NCBI GenBank assembly: GCA_003170115.1
Contig: PMZS01000347.1
Coordinates: forward strand, 499 to 7,264
Length of the DNA: 6,766 nt
Origin: Spirochaetaceae bacterium
GTDB lineage: Bacteria; Spirochaetota; Spirochaetia; SZUA-6; Fen-1364
Direction: 5' to 3'
Shown: in pieces, positions 5,622 through 6,766 of the stretch
Position numbering within the stretch: position 1 is the stretch's first letter
Layout: each line of letters opens with the position of its first letter
Notes under the pieces: generated by a model
Told to the model about the DNA's origin: nothing
Databases searched by the model: none
Seen by the model: only the letters and a program-made list of their open reading frames with translations
Position numbers and translations under genes: made by a program

Positions 5622-6766
5622 ATGGGCGCGGAAAAATTCGTTTATCTGTTCGGTGGAGGCAAAGCGGACGGCAATGAGAAGATGAAGAACCTTCTCGGCG
5701 GCAAGGGCGCAAACCTCGCCGAGATGTGCCTGCTGGGAATCCCCGTCCCGGCGGGATTCACGGTCACCACTGAATGTTGCACAGCCTATTACGCCAACGG
5801 CTGCAAGCTGCCGGCGGCGCTCACCGGCCAGGTCCTGGCCGCCCTGGCGAAGACCGAGGCCATCATGGGCATGAAATACGGGAACCCGGACAATCCCCTG
5901 CTGGTCTCCTGCCGCTCCGGCGCCCGAAAATCAATGCCGGGCATGATGGACACGGTACTCAACGTGGGCCTCTCCACCGCGACCATCCCCGGCATGATCC
6001 GCAAGACCTCCAACCCGCGCTTCGTGTGGGACTCCTACCGCCGCCTGATCATGATGTACGCCGACGTGGTCATGGAGAAGGCCGAGAGCATGGAGCCGGT
6101 CGGTGGCAAGGGCATCCGCAAGATCATGGATGACACGCTGGACCAGTTCAAACGCTCCCGTGGCGCCAAGTCGGACACGGACCTCAAGGCGGATGACCTC
6201 AGGCTCCTGGCGGAGGAGTTCAAGAAGCTCGTGTTGAAGCACCTGGGCAAGGCATTCCCGGACGACCCCATGGCCCAGCTGTGGGGCGGCATTGCGGCGG
6301 TGTTCAAGAGCTGGAACGGCAAGAAAGCGGTCTCCTACCGCCGCATCGAGGGGATTCCCGACGCCTGGGGCACCGCCGTCACCGTCCAGGCCATGGTCTT
6401 CGGGAACATGGGCGATAACTCGGCCACCGGCGTGGCCTTTACTCGTGACCCCGCCACGGGTGACAACAAGTTCTACGGTGAATGGCTGGTCAACGCCCAG
6501 GGCGAGGACGTCGTCGCAGGCATCCGTACCCCGAGCCCGATCAACGACTCGACCAAGAACGAGCAGAACAAGCACCTGCACAGCATGCAGGAGGCGATGC
6601 CCGGCACGTACAAGGCGCTGGACGCAATCCGCGCGAAGCTGGAGAAGCACTTCACCGACATGCTCGATATCGAGTTCACAATCCAGGAAGGCAAGCTCTG
6701 GATGCTCCAGTGCCGCGTCGGCAAGAGGACGGGCACCGCGGCCCTGAACATGGCCATGGACATGCT
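5622..6766 (+). CDS. ppdK: Pyruvate phosphate dikinase, N-terminal part (3' end outside window)
   Basis: This cytoplasmic enzyme interconverts pyruvate, ATP and phosphate with PEP, AMP and PPi. In anaerobes it can run as a PPi-saving glycolytic enzyme or in gluconeogenesis. The ATG at 5622 follows GAGGAG (5608-5613) with 8 bases of spacing and begins with the usual KFVY-FGGGKADG N-terminus. The first 381 of an expected 870-900 residues are present, covering the ATP-grasp nucleotide-binding domain: LLGGKGANLAEM, PVPAGFTVTTE, SGARKSMPGMMDT (99-111), NAQGEDVVAGIRTP (291-304) and DIEFTIQEGKLWMLQ (349-363). Asp349, Glu351 and Gln363 correspond to Asp321, Glu323 and Gln335 of the Clostridium symbiosum enzyme, so ATP binding looks intact. 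The motif usually reading QTRNGKRT is QCRVGKRT here. The phosphohistidine and PEP/pyruvate domains lie beyond the right edge. Confidence 0.98.
   Translation, partial: MGAEKFVYLFGGGKADGNEKMKNLLGGKGANLAEMCLLGIPVPAGFTVTTECCTAYYANGCKLPAALTGQVLAALAKTEAIMGMKYGNPDNPLLVSCRSGARKSMPGMMDTVLNVGLSTATIPGMIRKTSNPRFVWDSYRRLIMMYADVVMEKAESMEPVGGKGIRKIMDDTLDQFKRSRGAKSDTDLKADDLRLLAEEFKKLVLKHLGKAFPDDPMAQLWGGIAAVFKSWNGKKAVSYRRIEGIPDAWGTAVTVQAMVFGNMGDNSATGVAFTRDPATGDNKFYGEWLVNAQGEDVVAGIRTPSPINDSTKNEQNKHLHSMQEAMPGTYKALDAIRAKLEKHFTDMLDIEFTIQEGKLWMLQCRVGKRTGTAALNMAMDM

Noticed and set aside
5931..6650. 239-aa minus-strand reading frame opposite ppdK
   Set aside because: It is antisense to strongly conserved ATP-grasp motifs; its Val/Leu/His/Arg-rich composition is a shadow pattern.
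1..6766. tRNA or rRNA genes, CRISPR arrays, insertion sequences or phage genes
   Set aside because: I looked on both strands and saw no such structure; nearly all the DNA is accounted for by the eight coding regions.

Overview
The window is a GC-rich, gene-dense stretch of bacterial chromosome. No phage, plasmid, insertion-sequence or CRISPR material is visible. The gene content (a PEP carboxykinase of the GTP/PPi superfamily, pyruvate phosphate dikinase, rubrerythrin) points to an anaerobe or microaerophile. The overall look of MurD and pyruvate phosphate dikinase suggests a spirochaete or similar lineage to me. That placement comes from memory of the families, not from a search, and is weak.

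Layout. Bases 2-718 (+) hold the C-terminal part of a PEP carboxykinase. A short gap is followed by an unrecognised 314-aa protein (790-1734, +), which overlaps the TTG start of murD (1724-3172, +) by 11 bases. MurD meets a minus-strand cluster tail to tail, with a 50-base overlap. Read in its own direction the cluster is rubrerythrin (4823-4245), a 191-aa protein that looks like a degenerate PD-(D/E)XK/VRR-NUC nuclease (4182-3607), and a GNAT acetyltransferase (3614-3123) that overlaps its upstream neighbour by 8 bases. A 106-base divergent intergenic region separates rubrerythrin from a 175-aa protein of unknown function with an internal 24-residue duplication (4930-5457, +). After 164 bases with candidate promoters, a 10-bp palindrome and a short tandem repeat, pyruvate phosphate dikinase starts at 5622 and runs off the right end.

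How the genes relate. The two partial genes at the window edges both act at the PEP-pyruvate-oxaloacetate node. MurD is a cytoplasmic peptidoglycan enzyme, and its overlap with the upstream unknown gene suggests translational coupling. The minus-strand cluster may be a peroxide-stress transcription unit led by rubrerythrin, but only the last two genes are tightly coupled. No intergenic stretch exceeds 300 bases.

I see no clear new multi-gene system. The best leads are the nuclease-like protein that has lost its E-x-K catalytic pair, the PEP carboxykinase whose guanine-binding loop does not look canonical, and two unrecognised proteins: the MurD-coupled one with a His cluster and the internally duplicated one before ppdK.
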